64,000 nt of DNA from an uncultured Francisella sp. (GCA_943914555.1 CALUCM010000004.1:5012-69011); one strand, 5' to 3'; shown: positions 17,898 to 27,121, numbered from the stretch's first letter. Translations and numbers: made by a program. Notes: generated from the sequence alone by a model not told the origin.

Positions 17898-18551
17898 TTA
17901 AAGTGCATAATGGTGTAAGAGATTAACACCACTAACTCTGGAAAAATGTACCATATAGTCAGCAAGACGTTTGGGAAAAACAATATCCCTAAATAAACTA
18001 ATACCACGCAACATAGCAAATAAATTAAAGTCATCCTCAGAAAGTTCTTCATTGATCGTTTCTTCACTCTGCATTAACGGAGGCAACTTCTGCAAAGCCT
18101 GATTAAGACGCCCAATAAAAATTTGTTTTTTTTCTCGTAATGAAGCCAAACTTGTGCCCAATAACTGCTCTTTCTTATGTATATAATAATCAATAGCACT
18201 TTGTGTTTTAAATTCAGGGAAAGCAATTAACACATAGTGTGGTAAAGTAAGCAAACGGATATCATCACGCACACTATCCAACCATTGGGTAATAGCTGGA
18301 TTACTTTTTCCTATCACCCGAGCTACTGCTTCTTGGTGATCTATATAATGGACAATTTCCATGCTCTCACCCATAACGCGCCCGTTTTGCTCTTCAAGTA
18401 CTGGCACCATCTTCTTTCCTATTAAATTTAATAACATTTGCTCCTCATCGTTGAGTAAAAATTTAAGGCGCATTGGCAACGCATGAATACCAAAAATCAT
18501 TCTCGCTTTTATACAATATGGACAGTGTTCATACACATACAAAGTTCTCAT
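17898..18551 (-). CDS. grxB: glutaredoxin 2 (GrxB)
   Basis: GrxB is a GST-fold glutaredoxin that reduces disulfides with glutathione. The 217-residue protein starts MRTLYVYEHCPYC with the CPYC redox pair at Cys10 and Cys13. It continues with the thioredoxin-fold half (VPVLEEQNGRVMGESMEIVHYID) and a helical C-terminal domain. Its ATG overlaps the recR stop by 4 bases (ATGA), so it is translationally coupled to recR. E. coli-like length and motif make the call firm. Confidence 0.93.
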   Translation of the reverse strand: MRTLYVYEHCPYCIKARMIFGIHALPMRLKFLLNDEEQMLLNLIGKKMVPVLEEQNGRVMGESMEIVHYIDHQEAVARVIGKSNPAITQWLDSVRDDIRLLTLPHYVLIAFPEFKTQSAIDYYIHKKEQLLGTSLASLREKKQIFIGRLNQALQKLPPLMQSEETINEELSEDDFNLFAMLRGISLFRDIVFPKRLADYMVHFSRVSGVNLLHHYAL

Positions 18552-19156
18552 GTTTTGTTTCCTTTTACTTTGTTCCTTTGATAAAAAGACTGGGCAATAG
18601 TGCCAGAGTCAACATACTCCAATTCTCCACCTAAAGGAATACCATGCGCTAATCTTGTGATAACTACCGGATAAGGTTTTAACATTTCTTGCAAAATAAA
18701 AGCCGTAGTTTCTCCCTCTGCATTAAAATTAGTCCCTATAATAACTTCTTTTAAATTTTTTTCTTGAAGACGATGTTTTAATTGTTGTAAAGCAATATGA
18801 TTGAGATCTTTATTAAGCAAAGGCTGTACTCCTCCCATCAGCACAAAATAAAGTCCCCTGTAGCAGTTAGCTGCTTCAACTGCCTGGACATCTAAGGGCA
18901 TTTGTACAACCATTAATATACTTTGATCTCTCTCTTTATCTTGACATAAATCACATAATTCTTCCTCACAAAAAGTATTACAATATTTACAGTGGCGTAC
19001 CTGCTTTAATGCTTTTTCCAAGCAGTGAATTAAATGAAAAGCATCTTCTCTTTGATGCTGTAAAAGATAAAAGGCCATACGTCTAGCAGAAACAGGCCCA
19101 ACATTAGGTAATACTTCTAAGGCTTGAGCCAACTCATCGAAAACATTTTTATTCAT
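18548..19156 (-). CDS. recR: recombination protein RecR
   Basis: RecR works with RecF and RecO to load RecA on gapped DNA. The 202-residue protein has the N-terminal helix-hairpin-helix (VLPNVGPVSARRMAFYLL), a zinc finger with Cys56, Cys59, Cys68 and Cys71, and the Toprim domain with TNFNAEGETTAF. It lies 6 bases after ybaB in the conserved dnaX-ybaB-recR order. Confidence 0.96.
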   Translation of the reverse strand: MNKNVFDELAQALEVLPNVGPVSARRMAFYLLQHQREDAFHLIHCLEKALKQVRHCKYCNTFCEEELCDLCQDKERDQSILMVVQMPLDVQAVEAANCYRGLYFVLMGGVQPLLNKDLNHIALQQLKHRLQEKNLKEVIIGTNFNAEGETTAFILQEMLKPYPVVITRLAHGIPLGGELEYVDSGTIAQSFYQRNKVKGNKT

Positions 19157-19162
19157 TATTCA

Positions 19163-19495
19163 TTACTTAAAAAAGTGCTCCATATCTGCTGGCAATTGTA
19201 GTCCACCTGTGAGCGCTCCCATTTTTTCTTGTATCTGTGCTTCTACTTTTTCTCGGGCGTTATTGACAGCAGCACTGATTAAATCTTCCAACATATCTTT
19301 ATCTTCAAGCAAAGAATCATCCAAAATTTGTATACGTTTAACTACTTGATCTCCACTCATTTTCACTTTGACTGCACCAGCACCAGCATCTCCTTCTACC
19401 TCAATTTTTTTTAACTCTTCTTGAGTTTGTTTCATTCTCTCCTGCATCTGCTGGGTTTGTTTCAATAAATTGCCTATACCACCTTTGCCAAACAT
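19163..19495 (-). CDS. ybaB: nucleoid-associated protein YbaB/EbfC
   Basis: YbaB is a small dimeric DNA-binding protein encoded between dnaX and recR in most bacteria. The start is set at the ATG at 19495 ([18 protein letters not shown]), giving 110 residues; the alternative TTG 12 bases earlier overlaps the GGAG ribosome-binding site. Glutamine- and lysine-rich N-terminal helix, [16 protein letters not shown] core and [17 protein letters not shown]-terminal helix are typical. Confidence 0.95.
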   Translation of the reverse strand: MFGKGGIGNLLKQTQQMQERMKQTQEELKKIEVEGDAGAGAVKVKMSGDQVVKRIQILDDSLLEDKDMLEDLISAAVNNAREKVEAQIQEKMGALTGGLQLPADMEHFFK

Positions 19496-19519
19496 AATTT
19501 TCTCCAAAATAATAATAGC

Positions 19520-21220
19520 TTAAACCAATACACAAGTTGAAGGATCCCATTTACCTTCAAAAAGATTTTTTAATTCCACCGCCTGTGAATCGCGATCAAG
19601 ATAATGCAAAACTTGCTGTCGCTGATGATCACGCACATGTAATTTTAACTCAGTATAAGTTCTTAAGCCTGATTGCCAAATCGACCAGATCAATTCAAGC
19701 CCATGATATTTTGCAAAAGCATCATGAAGTAACTGTTTATGACGATCTACAACTTTTAGATCAAAATAATCTTCTTTTTTAATTGCACAAATACAAATTT
19801 TTTCTTCTTGCTTTAAAGAAATAAACGCAGTTTGAAAAATAAGTGACTGATTATATTCATCTGATAAGGTTAATAGCTGATCCATGATTGCTAACCATTT
19901 TTCTTCAGACGGTGTTAGCAGACTTGTTTGTGATAAATCAAAACCGTCTTGACTTTGCTGAATCGAATGAGTCAATTGACTTGTTGTAAGTTGCGTGGAC
20001 TTTTCTAATTTATTATTAAATGACGATGCTGATTCCTGCTGAGGCACGGTTGAAACGGTATTATCTAAGTTAAACTTTTTTTTTAAGCCTATGTTAGCTA
20101 CATCAGTAGATAAAGATGACTTATTCTTTAAAAAATAAGGTTGAAAAGAAAGTAAACGCACCATCATCATTAAAAACCCTGTGTAATCATCAGGAATAAC
20201 TGCTTCATCTCGTTTAGACTGCACAACGGTTTGGTAAAAAACTTGAATTTGTTCATTAGATAAACATTGTCCAAGTTGATAAAAAAGAGACTGTTGAGAT
20301 TCTTCATATCCCTCTGGAACAATTGAAAAACTTTTATATACTGCCAAATCATTTAATATAAAAATTAATTCATCCAATAAAGCAGCAAAATTAATTCCCT
20401 TATAGCGCAAGTCATTCAGTTGTTGATAAAGCTCCTGCTTTTTATCCTGGCTAATCAACAATAGTAATTGGTATAGGGTATCACGTTTTACTACACCTAA
20501 CATAGCTTCTACAGTAGCAGTATCAATTTGATTATCAGACAAAGCAAGCGCCTCATCCAATAAACTTAAAGCATCACGCATAGAGCCAGTAGCAAAGCGA
20601 GCTAATAATTGGATAGCTCCTTCTTCATAGCTAAGATGCATTTCTCGCATAATATTTTCAAGATGAGCTGCAATCTGCTGACTAGGCAGGTTTCTTAGTA
20701 CGAATTGAAGACAACGACTTAATATAGTTACTGGTACCTTGTGTGCATCTGTGGTTGCTAATATGAATTTGACATGAGTAGGTGGTTCTTCTAAGGTTTT
20801 TAGCATCGCGTTAAAAGCACTTTTTGAAAGCATATGCACTTCATCGATAATATAAATTTTGTATTTGCCCATAGTAGGCATATACCGTGCGTTATCCAGT
20901 ACTTCTCTGATATGATCAATCCCAGTATTGGAAGCTGCATCTATCTCCAATAAATCAGGAAAACGTTCTTTATCAATACTCTGACAAATCTCACAGTAAC
21001 CACAAGGCTCACCGTCTTGCACATTAAGACAATTGGCTGCTTTGGCGAGAATGCGCGCAATTGTTGTCTTACCAACACCTCTGGTCCCAGTCAAAAGATA
21101 GGCATGATGCAATTTTTCTTCTTTGACCGCATTTTGCAAAGCTTTAGTAACATGCTCCTGCCCAATTACCTCAGCAAATTTTTTAGGACGCAATCTACGC
21201 GCTAAAACTTCATAACTCAA
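19520..21220 (-). CDS. dnaX: DNA polymerase III subunits gamma and tau
   Basis: DnaX forms the clamp-loader motor. The 566-residue tau form has Walker A GTRGVGKT (45-52), a zinc module with Cys64, Cys73, Cys76 and Cys79, the DEVH Walker B (126-129) and the SRC motif (168-170). Clamp-loader domains end near residue 365. Then comes a low-complexity linker and a C-terminal domain that would contact DnaB and the polymerase alpha subunit. At codons 379-382 the coding strand reads TTA AAA AAA AAG, an A9 run listed separately, positioned to generate a shorter gamma of about 383 residues. It overlaps mltB by 4 bases upstream and precedes ybaB and recR. Confidence 0.96.
   Translation of the reverse strand: MSYEVLARRLRPKKFAEVIGQEHVTKALQNAVKEEKLHHAYLLTGTRGVGKTTIARILAKAANCLNVQDGEPCGYCEICQSIDKERFPDLLEIDAASNTGIDHIREVLDNARYMPTMGKYKIYIIDEVHMLSKSAFNAMLKTLEEPPTHVKFILATTDAHKVPVTILSRCLQFVLRNLPSQQIAAHLENIMREMHLSYEEGAIQLLARFATGSMRDALSLLDEALALSDNQIDTATVEAMLGVVKRDTLYQLLLLISQDKKQELYQQLNDLRYKGINFAALLDELIFILNDLAVYKSFSIVPEGYEESQQSLFYQLGQCLSNEQIQVFYQTVVQSKRDEAVIPDDYTGFLMMMVRLLSFQPYFLKNKSSLSTDVANIGLKKKFNLDNTVSTVPQQESASSFNNKLEKSTQLTTSQLTHSIQQSQDGFDLSQTSLLTPSEEKWLAIMDQLLTLSDEYNQSLIFQTAFISLKQEEKICICAIKKEDYFDLKVVDRHKQLLHDAFAKYHGLELIWSIWQSGLRTYTELKLHVRDHQRQQVLHYLDRDSQAVELKNLFEGKWDPSTCVLV
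20070..20086 (-). promoter_or_regulatory. dnaX slippery A9 run and -1 frame stop (gamma-subunit recoding site)
   Basis: On the coding strand TT is followed by nine A (20076-20084), then G. The run contains the heptamer A AAA AAG in the correct phase. A net -1 shift gives Lys-Val then TAA at 20072-20070; the +1 frame also stops within four codons. The site follows the clamp-loader domains exactly where E. coli (ribosomal frameshift) and Thermus (transcriptional slippage at A9) make gamma. A downstream stem-loop was not evident to me. The function is inferred. Confidence 0.6.
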
Positions 21221-22263
21221 AGAGATACCTCTGCACGAATAAGACTGGCTAATCGATCAACCAACATGATGTAATTGGCACTATGATTATAATGCCATAA
21301 GGCGTATAAATTATCTGAACCAAGATAATAAGACCACTGAGAAGGGCCAGTTTGCAATGCAAATAGACCGACCACTTCTTGATCTTGCAAAGGAGCTCTA
21401 CTAAAAACTCCTTGGTGTTTTACTTGTGCAAAACGATAATCAAAGTTCACTCTTTTAGTGAATAAAGCATGTGCCATGGACTGATCCTGCAATAATACCG
21501 GATAGATTAGCGCAAAATTTTTACGCCAACCCTGCTTTTGTAAATAATTAGCTACTGAAGCAATAGCATCTTCCACATTATCCCAGATATCAGGATATCT
21601 TGTCTGACCATAACTAACCGCCCAACGACGATAACTCGATGGCATAAACTGAGGATAACCCATAGCTCCAGCATAACTACCAAGATAGCTAAAAGGATCA
21701 CGTCCTTGTTTTTGATATAGTTGAAAAAACTCCCGCAGTTCTTGTTGAAAAAAAGCAGCGCGCCGTGGATAGTAAAAAGCATAGGTATAAAGAGAATCTG
21801 CAACTCGATAAGAACCCTTCAATTCTCCATAACGTGTCTCTACACCTAAAACTGCTACGATGTATTCTGGAGCAACTCCAGTCTCTTGCGACACCTTTTT
21901 CAAAGCAGCCTGATGTTGACGGTAAAAATTAACTCCATTTCTACACAAGTAGTCAAGCGGTACATGCTTTATATACTGATACCAAGGCTTCGCAGTACTG
22001 GGGCGATCCATTAATTCCAATAGATTGGCACGAAAAACAACCCGAGAAAAAAAATCATCTATTGTCTGAGCACTTGCCACTGAGTCATGCAATAAACTTT
22101 GTTTAAAATCCTCCAAACTCAATGCATCCGTCGATGTGCTTACCTGCTTTGCTTGCTGATTGCTGATTGCTAAAGGTAAAAGCTTCTCTTTGACAGCAAC
22201 TTTGGATGTGCTAGCACAGGAACATAAGCCTAAGGAAAGAAACATATATAAGAAGATTCTCAT
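21217..22263 (-). CDS. mltB: membrane-bound lytic murein transglycosylase B
   Basis: MltB cleaves the glycan strands of peptidoglycan, forming 1,6-anhydromuramic ends. The ATG at 22263 is chosen: AAGGAT lies 7 bases before it, whereas the longer frame begins with GTG inside that site. The 348-residue protein starts with a signal sequence ending LGLCSCAS, so lipid attachment to one of the cysteines (14 or 16) is likely although the lipobox is not perfect. The catalytic glutamate is Glu142 in LGVETRYG, followed by the family blocks GSYAGAMGYPQFMPSSY and DNVEDAIASVANYL. It overlaps dnaX by 4 bases, an uncommon neighbour, and may lead the dnaX-ybaB-recR unit. Confidence 0.92.
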   Translation of the reverse strand: MRIFLYMFLSLGLCSCASTSKVAVKEKLLPLAISNQQAKQVSTSTDALSLEDFKQSLLHDSVASAQTIDDFFSRVVFRANLLELMDRPSTAKPWYQYIKHVPLDYLCRNGVNFYRQHQAALKKVSQETGVAPEYIVAVLGVETRYGELKGSYRVADSLYTYAFYYPRRAAFFQQELREFFQLYQKQGRDPFSYLGSYAGAMGYPQFMPSSYRRWAVSYGQTRYPDIWDNVEDAIASVANYLQKQGWRKNFALIYPVLLQDQSMAHALFTKRVNFDYRFAQVKHQGVFSRAPLQDQEVVGLFALQTGPSQWSYYLGSDNLYALWHYNHSANYIMLVDRLASLIRAEVSL

Positions 22264-22308
22264 TAAACCATCCTTCACTCAATTTTTAGTGCATTAACCG
22301 CAGCGATT

Positions 22309-22324
22309 ATAACGGATCCGTTAT
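22309..22324. repeat. 16-bp perfect palindrome upstream of mltB
   Basis: ATAACGGATCCGTTAT reads identically on both strands and lies 46 bases before the mltB start. Its position fits an operator for the mltB-dnaX unit. I do not recognise the binding protein. No loop separates the arms, which argues for a dimeric protein site and against a hairpin. Confidence 0.4.
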
Positions 22325-22442
22325 TAAGTGACTATGCTAAAAACAGAAGAAAGCTTTCTACCTATCTTTAAAAATAGATAATGGGAGAAATGAAATAGCA
22401 TAAATGTTTTATTCTCTCATTTTAAATACGGCTAAATTCTAC

Positions 22443-22895
22443 TTATTCAATTAAAGCAGTAACTTGTAAAGTTATCTTTGCCACTGCATCATGGTGGTAA
22501 ACTACTTCAATTAGATACTCGCCAGTAGTTTTTAAAGGACCATTTGGCAAACGGATATGTGAACGTTCAGTAGGAACTTCCTGTTCATTTAATATCCTAG
22601 CAATATCAATAGTGGTTACAGAACCAAAAAGCCGTCCATCCATCCCTGCTTTTTGTTCTATTTTAAAAATTTGCCCATCAATTTTAAGTTGCTTTTCTTG
22701 CGCTTCTTTTAAGATAGCTGCTTGCTTCGCTACTAACTCTTCACGCCGACGTTCAAAATCAGCTTTGTTTTCTAAGCTGGCTCTTTTTGCTTTATTTTGA
22801 GGAATAAGATAATTACGCGCATAACCATTTTTAACCTCTACAATATCACCTAAGTTCCCTAAATTACTGATCTTCTCTAATAAAATTACTTGCAT
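22443..22895 (-). CDS. rplI: 50S ribosomal protein L9
   Basis: L9 binds 23S rRNA near the base of the L1 stalk. The 150-residue protein has the typical N-terminal domain MQVILLEKISNLGNLGDIVEVKNGYARNYLIP (residues 1-32), the long lysine/glutamate-rich connecting helix and the C-terminal domain (MDGRLFGSVTTIDIARIL). It is the last gene of rpsF-priB-rpsR-rplI, 21 bases after rpsR. Confidence 0.98.
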   Translation of the reverse strand: MQVILLEKISNLGNLGDIVEVKNGYARNYLIPQNKAKRASLENKADFERRREELVAKQAAILKEAQEKQLKIDGQIFKIEQKAGMDGRLFGSVTTIDIARILNEQEVPTERSHIRLPNGPLKTTGEYLIEVVYHHDAVAKITLQVTALIE

Positions 22896-22916
22896 GTCGC
22901 TTCCTTTTCCTAATTT

Positions 22917-23150
22917 TTATTTTTGTTGATCTGTATACGGTAATAAAGCCAAAAAGCGGGCTCGTTTTACTGCTACAGATAACTGACGCTGATAACGTGC
23001 CTTGGTCCCAGTAATCCGTGATGGGATAATTTTGCCGTTTTCAGCAATAAAATCCTTAAGTAAATCAATGTCTTTATAATCAACATGCTTGATCCCTTCA
23101 ACTGTAAAGCGACAGTATTTTTTTCTTTTATACATTGCATATTGTGCCAT
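22917..23150 (-). CDS. rpsR: 30S ribosomal protein S18
   Basis: S18 pairs with S6 on the small-subunit platform. The start is set at the ATG at 23150 ([15 protein letters not shown]), giving 77 residues; the longer reading would run into priB. The family core [23 protein letters not shown], then [13 protein letters not shown], is intact. A single N-terminal cysteine remains of the zinc-type set. Confidence 0.98.
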   Translation of the reverse strand: MAQYAMYKRKKYCRFTVEGIKHVDYKDIDLLKDFIAENGKIIPSRITGTKARYQRQLSVAVKRARFLALLPYTDQQK

Positions 23151-23151
23151 C

Positions 23152-23463
23152 TTATAATTCCTCACTCATATCTAAGTCTTTTATTTCATTAATATGAAAT
23201 ACAACATTCTTTAAGCCCAACTTCGAAGTTTGTAAAAAACCTCTTGCCCAAATCAGCTTTCCTAATCTATTCTGATAAACTAGAGCTTTATTTCCTACAA
23301 TTTTCGCCATCAAATTCAAATGAACCTGCTTGGAACAATCATCTTCCTGCTGGATCGAATCATGCGCAAGAATCAGTGTCAGCACTGGCTTACCTGTGAT
23401 GGACCAACGAAGTGGCATCACTTTTTTGATAGTGGCCGTTAATTCAACAGCATTAAACAGCAA
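23152..23463 (-). CDS. priB: primosomal replication protein PriB
   Basis: PriB is a dimeric OB-fold single-stranded-DNA-binding protein of the PriA-dependent replication-restart primosome. The 103-residue frame uses a TTG start at 23463, three bases past the rpsF stop; no in-frame ATG exists near the N-terminus. Its sequence ([32 protein letters not shown]) resembles neisserial PriB more than enterobacterial PriB, consistent with the position between rpsF and rpsR. Confidence 0.88.
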   Translation of the reverse strand: MLFNAVELTATIKKVMPLRWSITGKPVLTLILAHDSIQQEDDCSKQVHLNLMAKIVGNKALVYQNRLGKLIWARGFLQTSKLGLKNVVFHINEIKDLDMSEEL

Positions 23464-23465
23464 AC

Positions 23466-23834
23466 TTATCTTTCTACCGCATCAACTTTCGTCGCTGCAA
23501 GTAAATTTTTAGATTTATCCTTGCCCATCATGGGTGAAGGCTCAGAAATCGCCTGATCAACCTTAGAAGTCAAGTGGCGCAACACCGCATCATTAAATTT
23601 AAATGCAGTTTCTATTTCTTCAATCACTCTGGGTTCGCACTCAATATTCATCAATACATAATGAGCTTTATGTAATTTGCTGATAGAATAAGCTAGTTGA
23701 CGGCGGCCCCAATCTTCAAGACGATGGAAAATACCACCTGACTCTGTGACCAAAGCTTTATAGCGTTCAATCATACCGGGAACTTGTTCACTTTGATCTG
23801 GGTGAACTATAAAAACAATTTCATAATGGCGCAT
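23466..23834 (-). CDS. rpsF: 30S ribosomal protein S6
   Basis: S6 binds S18 and 16S rRNA. The 122-residue protein begins [19 protein letters not shown] and carries [12 protein letters not shown] and [12 protein letters not shown], all typical. The C-terminal tail is longer than in E. coli after residue 95 and rich in lysine and serine. It is the first gene of the rpsF-priB-rpsR-rplI operon; a leader hairpin is listed separately. Confidence 0.98.
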   Translation of the reverse strand: MRHYEIVFIVHPDQSEQVPGMIERYKALVTESGGIFHRLEDWGRRQLAYSISKLHKAHYVLMNIECEPRVIEEIETAFKFNDAVLRHLTSKVDQAISEPSPMMGKDKSKNLLAATKVDAVER

Positions 23835-23854
23835 GCGATCTCCTATGGGTCAAA

Positions 23855-23877
23855 CCTTCTGTCATGCGAACAGAAAG
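23855..23877 (-). promoter_or_regulatory. hairpin in the rpsF leader
   Basis: On the minus strand CTTTCTGT pairs with ACAGAAGG (8 bp, one U-G pair) around a 7-base loop, ending about 20 bases before the rpsF start. S6:S18 complexes are known to autoregulate through an rpsF leader structure in many bacteria. I cannot confirm the diagnostic CCG bulge, so this is only a candidate. Confidence 0.3.
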
Positions 23878-23892
23878 CAGGCAAATAATATT

Positions 23893-23911
23893 AAGAGCGC
23901 ATTATGCTCTT
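23893..23911 (-). terminator. weak terminator-like hairpin after the OPT transporter gene
   Basis: AAGAGC and GCTCTT (6 bp) flank a 7-base loop, 15 bases after the transporter stop at 23926. The following bases on the minus strand are AATATTATTT, a poor U tract. It would separate the transporter from the rpsF operon. Confidence 0.4.
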
Positions 23912-23925
23912 TATTAAAAAAAAAA

Positions 23926-25935
23926 TCAATGATCTCCTTGTTTTGGTTTAATTTTTCTATAGAAATAATACAAAGAAAAACCAAAAGCAAACACTGTTAA
24001 TATATTAACTAGTATGCCATTTAAATGTAACGCCAAGGGTTCAGCACTGCCTCCTCTGGATACAGAGAATAAAATAATCATGGCAATCACAATTCCCATT
24101 AAGCTTTCGCCAACAATTAACCCAGAAGAAAATAACACTCCCTTATGTTTGATTAAATCAGCGAATTTTTTCTTGTCTTCTTTGTCTTGATCTGTCCCCT
24201 TTAATTGCTTTAAAGTCAATATTGCAATCAAAGAACCAAAAAACATCGGCACAATTGCTTGGGGTGGTAAATAAATCCCCATACCAAAAGCCAAAGGTGG
24301 GAAAGCCAACTTATTGCGACTTAGCTTTTGCACTAGCTTATCTATGATCATTACTATAACGCCTAGCATGATGCCAATATTTAAATCTTGCCAATCTAGA
24401 TCATGTGAAAACATCCCTTTAGCCAATACCGAAATCAAAGTTGCTTGGGGTGCAGCCAGAGCAGCAGAAAGATCCATCCCCTCTCTTGGCATAAATCCAC
24501 CCTGAAAGCCATAGGCCGAATAGAGCATGTCTAGTACCGGTGCGGTCACAAGCGCTCCACCAATACATCCTAAAATCAATACCCATTCCTGGTTGGCAGG
24601 TGAAGCCCCTACCAATTGACCTGTTTTTAAATCTTGTAAATTATCGTTGGCAATTCCAGCAATACTAACCACAACAGAAGTAGAAAAAATAGATAAAGCA
24701 ATTAAAAATGGCTTAAGCTCAGGAGAAACCTTATTTAAACCTAAATGCCATAACGCCATTAATACACCGGAAATCATCAATACAGCTAAAATGGCAAGAC
24801 TGGATATCGGACTAGAAGAAGTTCCTAATAATCCTGCCATATAGCCGCAAGTAGCAGAAACTAAAAATCCAAAAATAACTGATAAAAAAACAGCAGTGAG
24901 TATCAGCGCAATCATCCAAGGAAAACTCATTACGTGAGGCGAAATAATGTAATAGAAAGTTGCAATCAACATCATCATGATGATAACAATCAGTACCAAT
25001 ATATAACGTGGCGCAATATCTTCTAAAGTTGGTTTCACTGGACCAAAGGATGAATCAGCGATGCCACTGACCCGGCGTGAAGTTAATATCACGCTTTGAA
25101 AAAGTGGTTTGGAAAGAGACATTAACGTCCAAATTGCTCCCACACCCAATGTCCCCACACCAATCATGCGCGTGCGTGAATACCAAAGCCTACTGGCATA
25201 TTCACTGATACTATGAAATGTGCTCGGGTCTATGGGATTTAGTGAAGTCATAATAGGCACTAAAACACCCCAATTAAACGCTACTCCCACTAGCATCACG
25301 GTACTAACCCCAATACCAATAAGATAACCAGCTCCAACAAGCGCAAGTGAAAAACCAAAAGGAATCTGGAAAATTGCACTTTTAATATTGAACCACAAAC
25401 CAGCCTTATCTGCGAAAATCTTTAGTGCTCCTGTCATAAAATTAACTGCGGCAGCAAGGATGCCCCCTGAAAAAATAAGGCCAATATCACGTGGACTACT
25501 TTTATCTCCCGCCATTAAAATAGAAGCAGCTGCTACCCCCTCTGGATAAGGTAACTGACTTTGTTCAATTAATACATTGCGCAAGGGAATACTAAATAGT
25601 ACTCCTAAGACCCCCCCCAATGAACATAGTAAAAAAGTGGTCCAAAATTGAAAATGACTCCAAAATCCTACCATCAATAAACCTGGTAAAACATAAATAA
25701 TAGAAGTTAAAGTTCCAGCAGAAGAAGCTTGTGTTTGCACGAGATTATTTTCCAATATGTTGCTGCCTTTAAAGTTGCGTAGTAAACCCATGGAGATGAC
25801 TGCGGCAGGAATAGAAGAAGCCACTGTCATTCCTACTTTTAGACCCAAATAAACATTGGCAGCCGTAAATATGGCAGTAATCACAAAACCCAATATTGTC
25901 CCACGCAGAGTAATTTCTTTTATTTCATTAGTCAC
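23926..25935 (-). CDS. OPT family oligopeptide transporter
   Basis: Large inner-membrane permease of the oligopeptide transporter (OPT) superfamily, which in bacteria imports short peptides or metal-chelate compounds; the substrate here is unknown. The start is taken as GTG at 25935 because GGAAGGA lies 6 bases before it; a TTG 6 bases earlier would abut the site. That gives 669 residues with about 14-16 hydrophobic segments. Signature pieces are ITLRGTILGFVITAIFTAANVYLGLKVG (within residues 8-36), QSQLPYPEGVAAASIL and a glycine-rich GYMAGLLGTSSSPIS. A charged loop (KGTDQDKEDKKKF) precedes the last helices. It stands alone as a single-gene unit. Confidence 0.88.
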   Translation of the reverse strand: MTNEIKEITLRGTILGFVITAIFTAANVYLGLKVGMTVASSIPAAVISMGLLRNFKGSNILENNLVQTQASSAGTLTSIIYVLPGLLMVGFWSHFQFWTTFLLCSLGGVLGVLFSIPLRNVLIEQSQLPYPEGVAAASILMAGDKSSPRDIGLIFSGGILAAAVNFMTGALKIFADKAGLWFNIKSAIFQIPFGFSLALVGAGYLIGIGVSTVMLVGVAFNWGVLVPIMTSLNPIDPSTFHSISEYASRLWYSRTRMIGVGTLGVGAIWTLMSLSKPLFQSVILTSRRVSGIADSSFGPVKPTLEDIAPRYILVLIVIIMMMLIATFYYIISPHVMSFPWMIALILTAVFLSVIFGFLVSATCGYMAGLLGTSSSPISSLAILAVLMISGVLMALWHLGLNKVSPELKPFLIALSIFSTSVVVSIAGIANDNLQDLKTGQLVGASPANQEWVLILGCIGGALVTAPVLDMLYSAYGFQGGFMPREGMDLSAALAAPQATLISVLAKGMFSHDLDWQDLNIGIMLGVIVMIIDKLVQKLSRNKLAFPPLAFGMGIYLPPQAIVPMFFGSLIAILTLKQLKGTDQDKEDKKKFADLIKHKGVLFSSGLIVGESLMGIVIAMIILFSVSRGGSAEPLALHLNGILVNILTVFAFGFSLYYFYRKIKPKQGDH

Positions 25936-26233
25936 ATTCAATCCTTCCAGGTTCAGACAGTTCTTTTCTCTGTCCTAACAAGTTTTGCAGTTGGTTAAAA
26001 CCAAGACGCGCTCATTATTTATCGCTACTTTTGACTATTTTAAAAGTACCAATAAAAATCCTATGTCCAAGCCATATGGTATCAGTTCCAATTATTTTAT
26101 TTGTTACCTATCTTGGCCAACAACCAAAAGGTGTATCTTTATCATATTGAAATGCATCTGTCTATTCCTTGATCTGCATATTCGGGATCATCCTTGATTT
26201 ATTTGAACTTACTTACTTTTTAATAAAATTTCT
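25936..26233. other. intergenic stretch upstream of the OPT gene
   Basis: About 300 bases between the OPT transporter start and the 3' end of the YlqF/RbgA GTPase gene, both leftward. Frames here are unlike any protein I know. It should hold the transporter promoter and the end of the GTPase transcript. No strong hairpin with a T run was seen. Confidence 0.4.
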
Positions 26234-27121
26234 TTATCTTTGCTTTTCTTGTAATTCAGTCTCTTTTTTCCAAGCCAACCATTCTTCTGGTCTTTCTAAA
26301 GAGATACGCCCTAATTGACCACTACGAAAATCTTGAATAAATAATTCAGCAATTTTTTGATAGTTCAATTCCCCACCTTTAAATATTGCACCACGCAAGC
26401 GAGCTAATTGAGTTAAATAAGTGTGCGCTGAATCAATATGTTGATTAAAGATGTCTGTGATGCAATAGCGTCTTACTAAATAAGCCCAATAAAATTTTTG
26501 CAAATACTCACATAAATGAAGCGCCACTTGTTGTGCATCATAAGCGTTCTTACCCATCGAACCTACTGCTGCCAAACGATAAGCACTTTGAGGTGGCGTA
26601 ATTTTCTCCCATAATATCCCTGGCGTATCATAGATCCATACATCGTCTTTCCAAAATAAATGTTGCTCTTTTCTAGTAATTCCTGGTTCATCCCCAGTTT
26701 TGGTAATTGCTCTATTAAGCAACCTGTTAATAAAAAAAGACTTACCAACATTAGGAATCCCAACAATTAACAACCTAAGTGGCTTGCTCATACCACCGCG
26801 TTGCGGAAGTAATGTGCGTATATGTGTCAAAAGAAACTTTTTATCTAAACCAGTTTTAGCACTAATAACAAATGCTTGGGTATTTCGTTGTGTCCTATAG
26901 TAAGCTAACCAGGCATTACTGATAACAGGATCAGCTAAATCCGATTTGTTAAGAAGTTTGAGTTTGACCTTATCCTGAGCTAACCTTTCTAGCAAAGGGT
27001 TGCAAGAAGAACCAGGGATACGTGCATCTAATAATTCGATCACCAAATCGATACGCTTAAGCCGCTCTTTTAAAGCAAGCTTGGTTTGATGCATATGCCC
27101 TGGAAACCATTGGATAGACAT
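26234..27121 (-). CDS. ylqF: ribosome biogenesis GTPase YlqF/RbgA
   Basis: Circularly permuted GTPase that assists late 50S assembly. The motif order proves the permutation: G4 LNKSD (57-61) and G5-like ISAKTG come before G1 GIPNVGKS (121-128) and G3 DTPG (165-168). The N-terminal signature IQWFPGHM and the C-terminal helical ANTAR-like domain are present. Length 295 matches. Its ATG is 4 bases after rapZ stops, so it is co-transcribed with rapZ and hisA. Confidence 0.93.
   Translation of the reverse strand: MSIQWFPGHMHQTKLALKERLKRIDLVIELLDARIPGSSCNPLLERLAQDKVKLKLLNKSDLADPVISNAWLAYYRTQRNTQAFVISAKTGLDKKFLLTHIRTLLPQRGGMSKPLRLLIVGIPNVGKSFFINRLLNRAITKTGDEPGITRKEQHLFWKDDVWIYDTPGILWEKITPPQSAYRLAAVGSMGKNAYDAQQVALHLCEYLQKFYWAYLVRRYCITDIFNQHIDSAHTYLTQLARLRGAIFKGGELNYQKIAELFIQDFRSGQLGRISLERPEEWLAWKKETELQEKQR

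Noticed and set aside
19904..19912. TTCAGACGG, nine of the ten bases of the Neisseria DNA-uptake sequence complement
   Set aside because: It is a single copy inside dnaX where it encodes ordinary residues (Pro-Ser-Glu), and I saw no further copies or inverted pairs at terminators. It is probably chance.
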